A stretch of DNA of 64,000 nucleotides from Bigelowiella natans CCMP2755 (lineage: Eukaryota > Cercozoa > Chlorarachniophyceae): assembly GCA_000320545.1 (NCBI GenBank), contig ADNK01002519.1:145001-209000 (forward strand), read 5' to 3'. Below the pieces are notes generated by a model. The model was not told the DNA's origin. It did not search any database and was given only the letters and a program-made list of their open reading frames with translations. The translations under genes and the position numbers were made by a program. The stretch's first letter is position 1. The number at the start of each line of letters is the position of its first letter. This document shows, one piece after another, positions 12,892 to 25,124 of this stretch.

Positions 12892-14491
12892 GTATAAGCC
12901 ATACACAATCTTCGGCTGTGGGTGTGTTGGGTTGTAAGTTTGTCTAAGTGAGAGATGCTATGATGGACTGAAAGAAGGGAGTCATGGAGACGATGACAGT
13001 GATGAATTTATTCGTTTGCATGAAAATGTATTTGGAATCCAGATGCTGGTGAAGAGATTCTGTGGAGGGAAGAAAAAGGGAAGAAAGTAGCCGGCGCTCT
13101 CGTGTTAAGGGCGTCTTCAAAAGCCACCAATTTTTGCCTAAGAATTGCAAAGAGGCAAGTTGACTAAGACTCTCTATGAGGTGTTAATGCATTCTGTATT
13201 CATGTTGCGTCGTTCATAAGCACACCGCTCAGTTCGGAATTCTGTTTACAGTATTCGCTGCGGCGTACGTACAACCACCGCATTCTCTTTGCTGAAGAAG
13301 TCAAACAAAGACACAAGCGCTATGTATCACATGTGGCTTGATTGGTTGCTTGTAGCATGTGCTGTGCAGCGCGCATGTATTAGCGAGATTTGCACCTGAT
13401 GATGTGCTACAGCTGTCTAGCTGTTGTCGCATTAACTTACATATTTCCCGTTACTATTCGATCAATAAACGGTCACTTCTAGACTTATTTGCAAAGTCAT
13501 AGCCGGCCGCATACTGAAACGTAGTCGTATCTAGCTAGCTAGACATGCGCAAGATAGCGAGCCCCTGTTTAGCTATAGCGTGCCTTATTGGTGTGATCAT
13601 TTGCAGTAAAGCTAGGAAGGTAACGTTCCAGGCTCGTATAGCTACGCATCGTTGCTACATTGCTTGCTGCCTGGGCTGCAATAATTAACATGCTCAGTGC
13701 TTTTTGAACCATCGCCTTGTCATGAGGCCGTAGTGCACGCTAGCACGAAGCGTACATGCAATGCGTAGGCGACGTCGTAACAATGTGAATAATGTCGATT
13801 TGTGTCATAATGCTTGCGCTGTGCATAAAGGATTCAATATAAATGAGTGCGCCTGTGTAGATACATGCGATAAGAAGTCGTTCGCGCATATATGTGATAG
13901 AATGACTAGTATACAGCTGTATTTTATGTAGTATTGAAGTGTTCATCACAGCAACATTATAGTAGTGCAAACACTGCGCTGTGCTATAAATTGTAACAAA
14001 ATGCAATGTGCTAATTTTTCTAAGTGATATATAGCGCAGTGATGACTCGGCTAATGGAAACTTTTTGCACTGCATCATCTCACCACTTGCCCCTGAACTT
14101 TCCAGCGCTATCATCGTATTTTTGCAGCAATCGTTTGTGGTACCACGGTTGAAGGCCGAATTCATCCGGTATCTAAGTTTGACCAAATGCGTATTAAATT
14201 ATCGAGGATATCAAATGAGCTTTCCGAACATAAGTATCATGGATTTCCATTGCTACAAGTTGTAAGATAAAGGAGCTGTCAAGCATTGCATGCAGGCAGC
14301 AACCTGGTCGTCGGGAACATATCGTATGTAATGAGCCCAATCTGCAGGATGTTCTCGGATCAAATGCGGGAGGGGCTGGCACGCTTCGGAGTCAAAGGAG
14401 AGAAAGGCCTTCTGCTCGTTGCAGCTTTCCCTATCGTATTGTTGTTTGCATATAACATGTCATTAAGATGCATATAACCCTACAAGTTTCC

Positions 14492-14536
<45 letters not shown>

Positions 14537-15156
14537 GCACACATCCAATACTACCTTTGATTTCTTATAGTGTCAAGATCCGACTGATCCCATCTAATAG
14601 AATGCAAATCATTGCAAAAACGAGGAAAAACAGGCGACGGAATAAAAAAACACAGAGAAACTACAAAATGCACAGAATTTATATTTATCATCTTCGGCAT
14701 GGCTGTCTGCTACTGCCACAAAAAGAATCAAACTCTTCCTTCCCCATTATACCTGTTGTCCCACACGCCTTTATGCTCTCGTGCAGACCTTCCCGACCTT
14801 GAAAACCATCTGATGAGCGAGCAAGAAGCATAGCAATGTTAATCAGAATGAGCAAAAATGAGGGATGTATTATGATAAACTGTCGGATATGAACATTACT
14901 TTGAAATGTCTATTTTTAACAATCCATCGACACCCTCACAAAGAGAATCATGCGTTGTGTCAAAAGTTTGATGGAAGGTTTATGTTTAGTGCTACTTCCA
15001 AAGGACGCGCGCGGTGGAGAGGAAAGAGTGTAGATGCCACCTACAATTAAGCACGCATATGACATGGACTAAAAGAGAGCAGCAACCTCCATCACCTTTG
15101 CTACTATCGTGGACATATATCATTTCAATGATGATGATGATGATCATCGAGTGTGT

Positions 15157-15198
<42 letters not shown>

Positions 15199-15282
15199 TT
15201 TTTAAAGTTTGGTACAGTGTACTTGTAAAATCCATGTCTTCACCCCCTCCCCCCCCCTCCCCTCTCTTTCTTTCTCTCCCTC

Positions 15283-15320
<38 letters not shown>

Positions 15321-15337
15321 ACCACTATTTACTACTA
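12892..15337. other. Convergent intergenic region with CTAG/GCATGC island
   Basis: No gene assigned. The stretch about 13200-14000 has the island vocabulary (CTAGCTAGCTAG near 13535, GTGCACGCTAGCAC near 13733, GCGCGCATGTAT). It is followed by ordinary sequence, (CT)n at about 14494-14534 and (TG)n tracts at about 15152-15195 and 15286-15319. It lies between the 3' ends of the importin-like gene (+) and the type II membrane gene (-). Small exons in 14050-15100 cannot be excluded. Confidence 0.5.
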
Positions 15338-15625
15338 CTACCCTCCTGGCCCAACCATCTTAGTTTCAAGCAATCCTTCAGGCTGCAAGGGCATACAAAT
15401 CAGCATATACGAAGGACAAAACAATACCATTCCAAAGAATTGCTGGAGGCAATAAACACACTCCTCACAATACAGCATCGAACAACAACAACAATAGAAG
15501 CACATGCGTGCATTAAAATACCATCAAATATTGCTAACCTTTGGCCAGTACTTCTTCGGTTCTCCCCACCATCGTTTTAACTCCTCTGCTCCGAAAACCT
15601 GAGAATGTGAAGTGATTTGCAGAGC

Positions 15626-15659
<34 letters not shown>

Positions 15660-15915
15660 TATCCACCAAGAAAAAGACGACGTTGGCCAGATATAAAATA
15701 TGGTAGTCATGTAGCAGCACACTGAGTGTACGAATACTTGGAGCAGAGACAGATTTTATCATGGTAGTTATATATTTACGCATGTATACCTTGAGACAGC
15801 GTCCAAGAGCAAGGTTCGGATGGTAGTGTCCATGCGGTCTATCTACTGTACAGTCGAAGTAATACCTAAAGGAGCATATCATCAATTTTAGATCTCCACG
15901 ACGAAATTAACAGCG

Positions 15916-15953
<38 letters not shown>

Positions 15954-16095
15954 CTACAAAGCATCATCTCACTTGTGGCCGAACGTGAACACCCCAACTC
16001 TTCCGCACTTGTCACCGGCCTATTTGTAGCATGACGTGAATGGGAGGGGAGGGGGGGGGGGGGATATGTAGTGTCAGCACAAATAACAACGTCTA

Positions 16096-16132
<37 letters not shown>

Positions 16133-16644
16133 CGTGTGTGTATGTGGGTGAGTGGTGCGCACATCGGGGACTCCTTCAGGATATACGTCGCAGTGGTGGA
16201 TCGCACGGAGAAATCTACAAACATTACATTTGATGATTGAGGAGGAGTCAATGAGAGAAATGAATGATGCTACTGATGATGATGATGGTGATGATGATGA
16301 TGGTGATGGTAGTTAGTTACTCTCTTGCGAGCAATTCGTCAAGATCTGCAACAACGAACACGTCCTAACCGGGAAGGGGGGGGGGAGGAAGCAGGGGCAC
16401 AAAGATATTGCATGTAAAAATGCAGGTGGCGCATGCCTTCAATGACAAAATCAGCAATAGTTAAAACGATAACATATGATAAATTCCGGGCAAACATGTA
16501 GAAATCCATGATTTAAACGCATCATCTCCACTCGCTAGGAAACAGTTTAACACTCTATTTATCTCCTCTTCGTGAACATTCACCCTCCCCCTCCTCTCTA
16601 CTCTTCTTTGGCCATGTCCTTTTACTCTATCAATTACAACAATA

Positions 16645-16676
<32 letters not shown>

Positions 16677-16748
16677 ATGATCTCTCATATCATGAGCTGC
16701 AACTGCCAAATGGTCTCGAGCACCCCATTGCCTTATCCACCGACACTA

Positions 16749-16787
<39 letters not shown>

Positions 16788-17112
16788 ACAATACAGAGAT
16801 AAGCTCTCATAAGGCAGAAACAATCATACCTCCATCTTAATATTGGGAACATTATCAAGCGTTAGCACAGTATCAATATGGAGAATTGCACTACTACTAC
16901 CTCTACTACCACTACTACTAATATTGTCGCAGGGTACCTGCATCATTCCTGGCGGCCAATTCTTACCCGCTAATTCTTCGGTCATGCACCGTGATAGAAA
17001 TCCCTGACACATCGCGTGTGCGTGCGCGTGTGTGTGTGTATATTACCAGTATGAAAGAGAGAGAAAGAGAGTGAGAGAAGGGGGGGGAATGGTTGAGGCA
17101 AGAGTCTGGAGG

Positions 17113-17149
<37 letters not shown>

Positions 17150-17840
17150 GTAAAGAGGCACTCTAATCAAACATTGCCTTGATATGAGCATCATCATTAC
17201 TGTCGTAATCGTCGTTTTTATTATTATAATCATCATCGTCATCATCATTATCATCATAGCACCTTTGTTCTTGGGTCATCAAACGTGTAAGGAATATACC
17301 TGAATGATGATAAAATGATAAGAGGAAGTGAAGTGACGAGCATGGCAGAGACGATGATAAATTAACTCGTCTCTCATCCTATGATCGATAACCTTATCTT
17401 GTCAATGAAGGGCTTGAAACTCTTACTTGTTTGGTTAAGTTTCGGGAAGAATAATGGTTTTTTTTCACCCTATGATTTGCACGTATACGAATACAAAGCA
17501 TCACTATCAAACAAGTTCTTGACTACTGACTACCAATTATGGTATTTTTGGGTGCTGTTATTATGCAACACCTGCCACGTTGTTGTGCACTCCAAGATGA
17601 TGATCACGTCAACCACAGGATATATCTCGTGCAAAACAACCTGAATTGATGGATGGGTGGATGGTGGTTTGACCATCAACACAACACTACTGCTAACTAT
17701 TATTAGAATAACGCTATTATGGTACTCATGAGAAGTACAAGGGGGGGAGGAAGAGAATAATAAAGAACAACATCTACAACATCTATGAAAGAGCGAAAGA
17801 GGGAGGGAGACCGAGAGATAGAGGCAAAGGAGGAGGAAGA

Positions 17841-17876
<36 letters not shown>

Positions 17877-19080
17877 GCGTGAAGAGGAGGAGGAGGAGGA
17901 GGAGGAGGAGGAGGAGGAGGAAGGAAAAACTAAGGATGAGAGGGAAGGGGGTCAGTTACTACTCACGTTTAGAATTTCTGCTTCATCTGCAAACATGAAA
18001 GAATAGTATATGCGCCTGATGTGAGGTGGGGGCATGCAAAAAGCACATTTAATACTCAGGAAAACTAGCAGCAGAGTGAAATTCTCAATTGCACGGCAAT
18101 ATCTTGTAAAATCAGCGTTTTGTAGAACCTGTTTCTCCGCTCCCAATTGCCGGTTAGACCCCATTGCGAACAGCCTTCTTTGTACCTTTTTTTATTAGCA
18201 ACCCATGGATGATGGAGTGATCATCGAATTCCATGATGAAATCGCACTTAGCGCATTGGACGTTTGACACCCACCGCCTTCACGGCCAAAAAAGAATATC
18301 ATGAATAGATTCTTGAAGCATTCTTTACCATTCCTTTTGTGTCCCATCCCGATATCCAATGGTCCCATGACCTCCCTTCTTCCCGTTATAGTGAAACACG
18401 CCCTCAGGATTTTTACCTGCAAAATGATGACGTATGGTGTCGTAGAGGGGGGTGGGATTCTAATAATCACGAAACACGATGCTTACATGAGCGGTGTGCA
18501 GGAACAGTGAAAAGCTCCTTATCATCAAGCGCCAACGAAGTAATTTTCCTCATTTTTTCCTTCTCGACTTCTAAGTGGGTCTCCTTCTGCTTCGGCTCGA
18601 ATGGTGGTAGGGAGGGGGGCTGAGCGATTGCTGGATGTAATGGTGGAAATTATGACTAAGGCTATGGCGAGATTACTTACATCAGTTAGACACACAGAGA
18701 GGAATATTCCCAATACTACATGGATCGGCAGCGGCATCGATTTTCGGTGGCTTGACGGGGTGCTGCTGCTGTCGCCTATTATTGGATGGTGATGGAGGCC
18801 GAATCATCTGCGGGGGAGTCCGCAGTAACAGGTGGCCCTGCAATGAGAAGATAGAGAGAACATCAATATTCTAGCGTATAAATCGTAGAATGGAAGCATC
18901 AGGCAGCACCAAGAATGCTCCCAGAAGAACTCCAAGAACGACACGAAGAAGAGTGCTACTTAAAGCTCGAGGCTGCTGGTGGGTTGATGACGATGTAGTC
19001 GCAGAGGTGTCGCGGTGTGCAACTTTAGATTCCATATTTGCACCGGACGATAATGTAGTCACACGCCGCCGAGAGTTCAT
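15338..19080 (-). CDS. Unrecognised type II membrane protein, multi-exon
   Basis: ATG at 19080 starts a basic 40-residue tail followed by one hydrophobic segment (LLRVVLGVLLGAFL), a signal-anchor layout typical of Golgi/ER lumenal enzymes. Exons 19080-18910, 18837-18720, 18630-18487, 18416-18329 and an exon starting at 18277 join in phase. They give a proline-rich stem, an acidic/basic helix, then a compact block with HYNGKKGGHGTIGYRDG and VQCAKCDFIMEFDDHS. Downstream exons with clean phases are 17003-16938 (CMTEELAGKNWPPGMMQ), one ending at 16830 (LHIDTVLTLDNVPNIKME), 15865-15790 (YFDCTVDRPHGHYHPNLALG), 15598-15539 (GAEELKRWWGEPKKYWPK) and the last, 15382-15338. Exons in the middle (about 16440-16720, 17960) are likely but unjoined. 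A WGARDHLAVAAHD block near 16700 faintly recalls exostosin-type glycosyltransferases; too weak to name. Confidence 0.55.
15628..17925. repeat. Dense intronic microsatellites in the type II membrane gene
   Basis: (ATC)n at about 15628-15660, (AT)n at about 15917-15951, 16096-16131, 16751-16784 and 17120-17148, (ACT)n at about 16645-16676, and an AGC run followed by a GAG run at about 17843-17922. The poly-Glu/Gln + strand ORF over the last one is repeat-generated. Confidence 0.8.
16925..16934 (+). promoter_or_regulatory. TGTCGCAGGG motif inside an intron
   Basis: Exact copy of the 10-mer. It overlaps the start of the intron following exon 17003-16938 on the minus strand, so this copy is not a promoter of a known gene. 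Confidence 0.2.
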
Positions 19081-19757
19081 GATTCGAGTGGCTCCTCACC
19101 CCTAGAGACTAGACGAGGGTGACTCTCGCAGCAGTTGTGTAGTAGTCCTGAATAATTACAATCAATGCAGTGAGATCATCAGGAAGGTAGCCATCTTCGT
19201 GGATTCTCGTATCAATTACAATTCAAGCAGCCAATTCAGTTGCGCAGACGGAGGAAGGATATTGGAGAGCTATTAGGTGCGAAATGTTGTGCTGGGTTCT
19301 TCTCCTTCTTCTTCCAGCAGCGCCATTCCAGATCTTCGATCTCCTTTGTTTCTATGGAAGAACACCGAAGAAGTAGCGAGGAATAATAATCGGAGCATGT
19401 TATCACCATTAGACTAATTTTAATCCCAAGAACACCCTATGATTTATATTTATTTATTTGCCGTTATTATTGTTGTTATTGTTGTTGTTTCAGCGTCTGC
19501 AGCAGCATCGGTTACAACGACGACGACGACGACGACCCCCCATTCCATTGTCACCGAACGCCTTTAACTAGTCAAGGGCGCGAACAGAATAACTAACTAA
19601 CTAACTAACTAACTAACGAACTAACTATCTATCGTCGATGGGCACCTACCATAAGAAGAAAGAGGTCATGTTTGCACTCATCAGTCCTCACTGAGAAGGA
19701 CAAAACCTCACTGGATAAACTAGTGGAAGCAGCAACCCGTGCGAGTAGCATCGTCTA
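19081..19757. promoter_or_regulatory. Divergent gap with short simple repeats
   Basis: Head-to-head gap. It holds (GAC)n at about 19517-19535 and an ACTA/AACT tetranucleotide tract at about 19588-19625. There is no CTAG island and no TGTCGCA copy. The 5' end of the + gene may be here. Confidence 0.35.
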
Positions 19758-20462
19758 ATGTCGAGAGCATGGAAATCTCTCTCGCATATATTCAAAGAAT
19801 CATCCCGATCACAATGTTCCCGAGGCGACTTCTTCGGCGAGATTCCTACTAGGGATATGAGAGCTATGGAGGAAAAGGAAGATGGGAGAAATGTGCGAAA
19901 GAAATCGAGAGATGAAGGGGAAAGTTTGACTGTACTGTGGAGAAGCCAACCCTCGTTGAGTAGCACGGAATATGGCACAAAGAGGAGGAAGTTGAGAACA
20001 GTCCCAAAAATACCAAAAGACGGGAGTCGAAGTCCTCGAAGGAAAGGTATTAAAGTTAGAGGAGCCCAGAATATGGGAAGATCAGCTGACACCATTCCGC
20101 TGTCCCGGGCAGATGCAGCGAGCACTGAACATCTACGTGAAAGCTATCGTCGCGGAAGTAGGACTCGCTTACTTTTGAGAAGCAAAATCAAGTCCGCTTA
20201 CTTATTCAATAAGCCGTGTAGAAGCTTCAAAGATGATGATAGTACACAGCTTGAGTCGGGCCGTAGAGGTAGGAGCAGGAGAAGTATTCCTAGAATACAA
20301 TCGGACTCTCGTAGCAAGCCTAGAATGTCTTCCTTGCTGCTATCTCACTTACAACATACGGCACACTCCATAGATCTTCAGCAAAGTAGATCAGAACACG
20401 GCGAAACGTTTGAAATGACGGACACTTCAGGAGAAGAACTTCGAAGCACATCACAGGCATAA
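19758..20462 (+). CDS. Basic Ser/Arg-rich protein of unknown function
   Basis: A single open frame from a true ATG, with an in-frame TAG twelve bases upstream, encoding 234 residues. It is rich in Arg, Ser and Lys (KGIKVRGAQNM, SGRRGRSRRSIPR) with no hydrophobic segment, so probably a disordered, possibly nuclear, protein. No domain is recognised. The antisense frame is also open for 145 codons but reads as a Leu/Phe-rich shadow of Arg codons. An upstream spliced exon is possible. Confidence 0.5.
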   Translation: MSRAWKSLSHIFKESSRSQCSRGDFFGEIPTRDMRAMEEKEDGRNVRKKSRDEGESLTVLWRSQPSLSSTEYGTKRRKLRTVPKIPKDGSRSPRRKGIKVRGAQNMGRSADTIPLSRADAASTEHLRESYRRGSRTRLLLRSKIKSAYLFNKPCRSFKDDDSTQLESGRRGRSRRSIPRIQSDSRSKPRMSSLLLSHLQHTAHSIDLQQSRSEHGETFEMTDTSGEELRSTSQA

Positions 20463-21315
20463 ACCTAGACGTACCACTTTTCAGATATGTTTTGACTGTT
20501 GAATCGGAGACCTTGTTTGCAGTTCTTGAATTCTGTTTTGGGCCGTCATAATGAAATGAATGAATATACCCTGAGTCACATAGGACCACATTTCTACTTG
20601 ATAACAGGGAAGTGAATTGTAAAACTAGAATTAGATAATGAAATTAAAATAGGCTTATGCTAATCTAGCTAATTTTTAGTAAATGGAAACACAAGTAATT
20701 TAACCAATTTACAATGACAGATAGCAACATCTGCAGATGATGATGCTAGCAAAAAGTCTTATTAACGTCCAGACCTAGCTAGCTAGAGACTGGTCAACTA
20801 GTGAGTGTTGTTTTCAATCTAGCAATCATCATCATGACATTATCTAGATATTAGCTGAGTAAGCATGCATATCTAATTGGACATATATATCGCAGTTACT
20901 ATGTGCATGGGTTCAGAAGTGCATGCGTAGCACAATCAACTAGTAAACGTCATTTGCACGAACTAGCGAAGGTACCATCACATCCATGCCAGACTAGCAG
21001 ACTAGCAGACATCGCATGTGTGATTGCGCAATGGACCACAGCTAGCAGCAGGTACAGCCAAAATAAATTTTGCCTCTAGATCTAGCTGCTAGCATCTAGA
21101 TATCTAGATATACATGTCATGCATCGCTAGATCGAGCGAGCCTTTTCTCAAAATGACGTACTTTAGCAATCACACTGCTAGACTGTAGCTGCTAAGAACA
21201 TGGTTCACAGCACGAAGCACCTTTTATTAATAAGCTAAGCTAGAACAGTAGAAGTGTGCTGTATCCTTTCCATACATGTACCTGCATCTTGACTTCATAA
21301 CTATAAAATAGTAAG

Positions 21316-21382
<67 letters not shown>

Positions 21383-21692
21383 TGCGCGCGCTACGTGCAT
21401 ACATATATCCCATGCCCTGTACTTCGTTTCAGAGCTCATTGAGGTTGCGGATATAAAGTGCATAAATCTGCATTGCTAGATTGGGCAGGTCTAGAGGTGT
21501 TCAATAGTATTTTAATATGTACATCATGGTTGACAAGCAAACAGAACGGCTCCTGAGATCCAGACAGTGGACAAAATGTAATATCAAGGAATACTAGAAG
21601 ACCGATCTAGTCATTGATAACCAGCCATTCAAAATATAGTAAAGCGACGGAACTCTCCTCTATTACACGTACGTCATGTCAAGCATCTGGAG
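20463..21692. other. Convergent intergenic CTAG island
   Basis: No gene. About 20755-21200 is rich in CTAGCTAGCTAG, TCTAGATATCTAGATA and GCATGC words. (AC)n/(AT)n follow at about 21318-21375. It separates the 3' ends of the basic protein (+) and MetY (-). Confidence 0.6.
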
Positions 21693-23289
21693 CTAAGCTT
21701 TAAATGCTTTGTCTAGATCTCCAATGATATCGTCTACGTTTTCAAGACCAATTGATAATCTGATAGAATTTGGTTCAACCCCTGCAAGAAGTTGTTCTTC
21801 GCCTGAAAGCTGGCTGTGCATCATCGAGGCAGGATGAGCAATCAAAGAGCGCGTATCTCCAAGGTTTGCAACCAAAGACAACATTTCCACCGAATCCACA
21901 AATTTCTTCGCCGCATCAAAACCACCCGCAATTTTGAATGAAAAGAGAGACCCTGCTCCTTTCGGACAATACTTTTGGGATAAATCATAAGATGGGTTCG
22001 AAGGCAGGCCTGCATATGTAATACTCTCCACGTTTGGATGGCTCTCGAGGTATTTAGCAACTTCCAACGCATTGCTACAGTGTCGCTCCATTCTCAAAGG
22101 CAAAGTCTCTATTCCTGTGTTGATGAGGAAAGCATTGAAGGGGCTTAAGCAGGCACCGATATCGCGTAGTCCCATCGCCCTTGCTCCAACAGAAAAGGCC
22201 ATTCCCGTCTGTCCCTTAGTTCCGAACATCTCTGCTACAGGACCATCCTTTCCGAAGACTTCTCCAAAATTGAGTCCATGATAACTTTGACATGGCGTAG
22301 CCAAATGTGGGAATTTTTCGGGTTGAGATGCCCAGTCAAAGGTGCCCTTCTCAACAATCAAACCACCCAACGCATTTCCATGGCCACCGAGAAATTTGGT
22401 CGCTGAATGGATCACAATGTCGGCTCCCCACTCGAAGGGACGAACCAAGTATGGCGAGGCGGTAGTATTGTCAACAATCAAGGGAATTCCCGCTCCCTGA
22501 GCAATTTCCGAGAGCTTTTCCAAATCGGTGATGATGCCTCCAGGATTCGCAATGGATTCACAGTAAATAGCCTTCGTCTTGCTATCGATCGCGTTTTCAA
22601 TGGCCTTGAAGTCGTCTTGATCATGTAGCCGAGCTTCCCAGCCAAATTTCGGAAACGTCTGTGTGAACTGCGTGAAGGAGCCACCATAAAGCTTGTTTGT
22701 GCTAACAAAATTGTCTCCAGGCATCATTAGATTGGAAAAGGCGAGGGCTTGTCTGATAGAGGTTATGAGAGAATGTTTAAAACTTGATACATAAGTCAAT
22801 TCATGCCGTGTTATTACGCTGCATGCCCCGACGCAACTGCCAAAGCAGCCATTCCTCCCTCAAGCTGAGCTATCTTCCCCTCGAGAGCGTCGCAAGTGGG
22901 GTTGCCGATGCGGGAATAGATAGGTCCAAATGCTTGTAACGCAAACTTACTCGCCGCATCGTCCGTATCCTTGAACACAAAGGCCGTGTTCATGCAAATA
23001 GGTGGGATTCGAGATCCATTAACTGGGTCTGGTTCTTGCCCACCATGAAGACAAATGGTGTTGAAGTTGTGTTCAGGTACTACGGAGGGTGGGCAGCGTC
23101 CTCCATAACCTTATCAGATAAATGAGCGAAGAAATCTTACACAATACCGTTCGAATAAGAAAATTGCATGTACATCACACCTTTAGATTCTGACGAAAAT
23201 GCCCGTCTAGCTGTGGCTGGAGAACAAACCGCAATCAGCCGGGAGCTTAATGCGGGATTGGCAAGGGGGGCGAGGGACTTCGAGAGCAT
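21693..23289 (-). CDS. O-acetylhomoserine (thiol)-lyase with mitochondrial-type presequence, 3 exons
   Basis: A PLP enzyme of the Cys/Met metabolism family that makes homocysteine from O-acetylhomoserine and sulfide. Exons 23289-23181, 23079-22818 and 22752-21693 close in phase to 476 residues. The catalytic core is complete: HGGQEPDP start, SGHAAQ block, DNFVS..KLYGG, IVDNT, and the PLP lysine in HSATKFLGGHG. It ends with SIRLSIGLENVDDI. Residues 1-36 (no acids before the SSES end, RRAFSS near the cleavage zone) look like a mitochondrial transit peptide, longer than the bacterial enzyme start. The 65-bp second intron interrupts the SGHAA motif. It is closest in type to Met17/MetY rather than cystathionine gamma-synthase; substrate choice cannot be proven from sequence alone. 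Confidence 0.92.
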
Positions 23290-24044
23290 AACCGCTATAT
23301 TTTTTGACGCAAATATCTCTTGTTGTCGCAGAGAAGAAACCGAAGACAAAACAAGTATCGGGAAAGAATAAAATAAGAAAGATTGCCTACGAGTACGAGT
23401 GTACCTGTAGAGAGATCTACTGAAGGAAGTACACGTGATATACGCATGCCTTTTCTCGTCTACCAGACATACATGTACGACCAATACGAGTACCCACCTG
23501 TGCGTACCCCTTCCATTCAGACCCGAACATCATAAAAACCAACAAAATTCCGCTTGAAGTTCTTTAATTCCTATAATTATCTCGACAACCACAATAACTC
23601 CTGATAAACTCAGATCCTGCTAATTCACTTGTAAAACATCTGAGAGACAACGGTTTTCGAGTTTTAAAATTGACTTTGCCCCCTTCAACCAAGAGATACC
23701 GTCGTTAGCTCGATGTCAAGACACAATTACTCGTTCAAAACCAATGATAGAAGGGAGGAAAAATCATAGCGACAGAATAAATAAACTATTCATCATAATT
23801 TTCACATGGATTCTAAGAAAATCTATACGTAACATGGACTCATTTGGTATCAATTAAAGCTACCGTCCCTGACACAGCTACAATTAAGAAGCATCCTCTA
23901 TCTGCTCTATCACGGCACAACAGCAAAGAGGGGGCGGAATAATACGCACCAAGAAAGTGGGGTGGTTCAAAAAATATACATGGTGGATGGTGTGTAAAAA
24001 CGCTTTCGACATCTTACCTGTGTTTTGTTGTTCACAGGAAGATA
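23290..24044. promoter_or_regulatory. Divergent region MetY / GAF protein, with TTGTCGCAG
   Basis: TTGTCGCAG at 23323-23331 lies 34 bp upstream of the MetY ATG but on the + strand, pointing to the GAF gene. The rest is unremarkable. An intron acceptor (GTTCACAG) near 24036 hints that the GAF gene has a 5' exon here. Confidence 0.35.
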
Positions 24045-25124
24045 ATGGAGACGACGTGGGCCTCGGAGCTGTTGGACATGGCATGTCAACTTACTCCTCA
24101 GCATTCACTAGCAATTGGGATGGATTTACCACCAATATCAGGGGAGGGACTTCAATTTGAATCCCTTGGTATGGATTCCTTCCCAAGCATTGATGCATTA
24201 TTGCCATCAAGCCCGATAATCTCATATTCTGGCAAAAATCCTAGTCTATCTGATACCAAAATACAAGATGAGACCCCTCCAAAACTTGAAGTTAAGGCAC
24301 AAAAACAGGAAAGTAAGGAAGAACTAGATGTTCCTTCTCTCAATTTTACGCTTAGTGGGCCTCCCACCACCACGTCGATAACTTCAAGCATAGAAGATCA
24401 GGACACAAAATCGGCCCGTGGGTTACACCCTTCAAGAATGAAACGGAGACCGAATGAATGGAAAACTCTGATAAAGAACAGCACTAATTTTGATCTTTTT
24501 GCTCCGGGATTAATAACCCTATTGGACTTTGATGGTATCGAGCTTTGGGCAATGGACGCCAGAACTGGAGATGTGGTTAATATTGCAGATACTGTTCGGG
24601 ACGAGAGCTTGCTGAAATGGTCCTGGGATAGCAACAGCTGGAAGCTAGCAGCAGGCAAGGGAATGATAGGGCGCGTTTACCTAACAGGAATAGCAGAGTG
24701 GGAAAATGATATTTCAAAAGTTGAGGATGACGTATTCCTTCGATGTCCTATTGCACAGAGACTCCGAGTCAAAGGGGTGGGTTGCATTCCTGTTGAAGCA
24801 CCTACTGGCGACCAAATTATTGTCTTCATGTATAGTCGGAAGGAGCTCGGATTTGATAAAGATAAAGCGCGTAAGAAGTTTGTGGAGGATATGATTAGGC
24901 AGTGGATGCGAAATAGTAAAAACACGGTGAGATTTCATTCTTCGAAAAAGAGTTCTGTCCGAATGGTTGTGAAGAGGGGGGAGAAAGGTTCATCCTCAAT
25001 ACAAATACATAAGAAAAATGGTGAATCTATGCCACCTCCCTCGTCAAAAGCCCCCAAAAATGACGAGGAGCGGCAAAAGCAGAAGAGACGTAGAGGAAGT
25101 ATTTTAGAACAGACCGTGGATTGA
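24045..25124 (+). CDS. GAF-domain-like protein, possible regulator
   Basis: A 359-residue open frame. Residues 1-130 are Ser/Pro/acid-rich and look disordered. About 150-290 resemble a GAF domain: start (FAPGLITLLDFDGIELWAMD), then LAAGKGMIGRVYLTGIAEW, the conserved FLRCPIAQ, and IVFMYSRKELG. The tail (290-359) is very basic (SSKKSSVRMVVKRG, KQKRRRGS) and could be a nuclear localisation or DNA-contact region. No catalytic domain or bilin cysteine motif is evident. The GAF call is from pattern memory; a plant RWP-RK/bHLH-type GAF-like sensor is an alternative. An acceptor-like site just upstream means the ATG at 24045 may be internal to a longer protein. Confidence 0.6.
   Translation: METTWASELLDMACQLTPQHSLAIGMDLPPISGEGLQFESLGMDSFPSIDALLPSSPIISYSGKNPSLSDTKIQDETPPKLEVKAQKQESKEELDVPSLNFTLSGPPTTTSITSSIEDQDTKSARGLHPSRMKRRPNEWKTLIKNSTNFDLFAPGLITLLDFDGIELWAMDARTGDVVNIADTVRDESLLKWSWDSNSWKLAAGKGMIGRVYLTGIAEWENDISKVEDDVFLRCPIAQRLRVKGVGCIPVEAPTGDQIIVFMYSRKELGFDKDKARKKFVEDMIRQWMRNSKNTVRFHSSKKSSVRMVVKRGEKGSSSIQIHKKNGESMPPPSSKAPKNDEERQKQKRRRGSILEQTVD

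Noticed and set aside
11198-16162. Several Thr-His, Cys-Val and Ile-Tyr ORFs
   Set aside because: Translations of (CA)n, (TG)n and (TA)n tracts.
17785-18006. Plus-strand ORF rich in Glu/Gln
   Set aside because: Generated by an AGC/GAG microsatellite inside an intron of the minus-strand type II membrane gene.
19688-20125. 145-codon minus-strand ORF with hydrophobic segments
   Set aside because: Antisense shadow of Arg/Ser codons of the 19758-20462 frame; no supporting splice sites.
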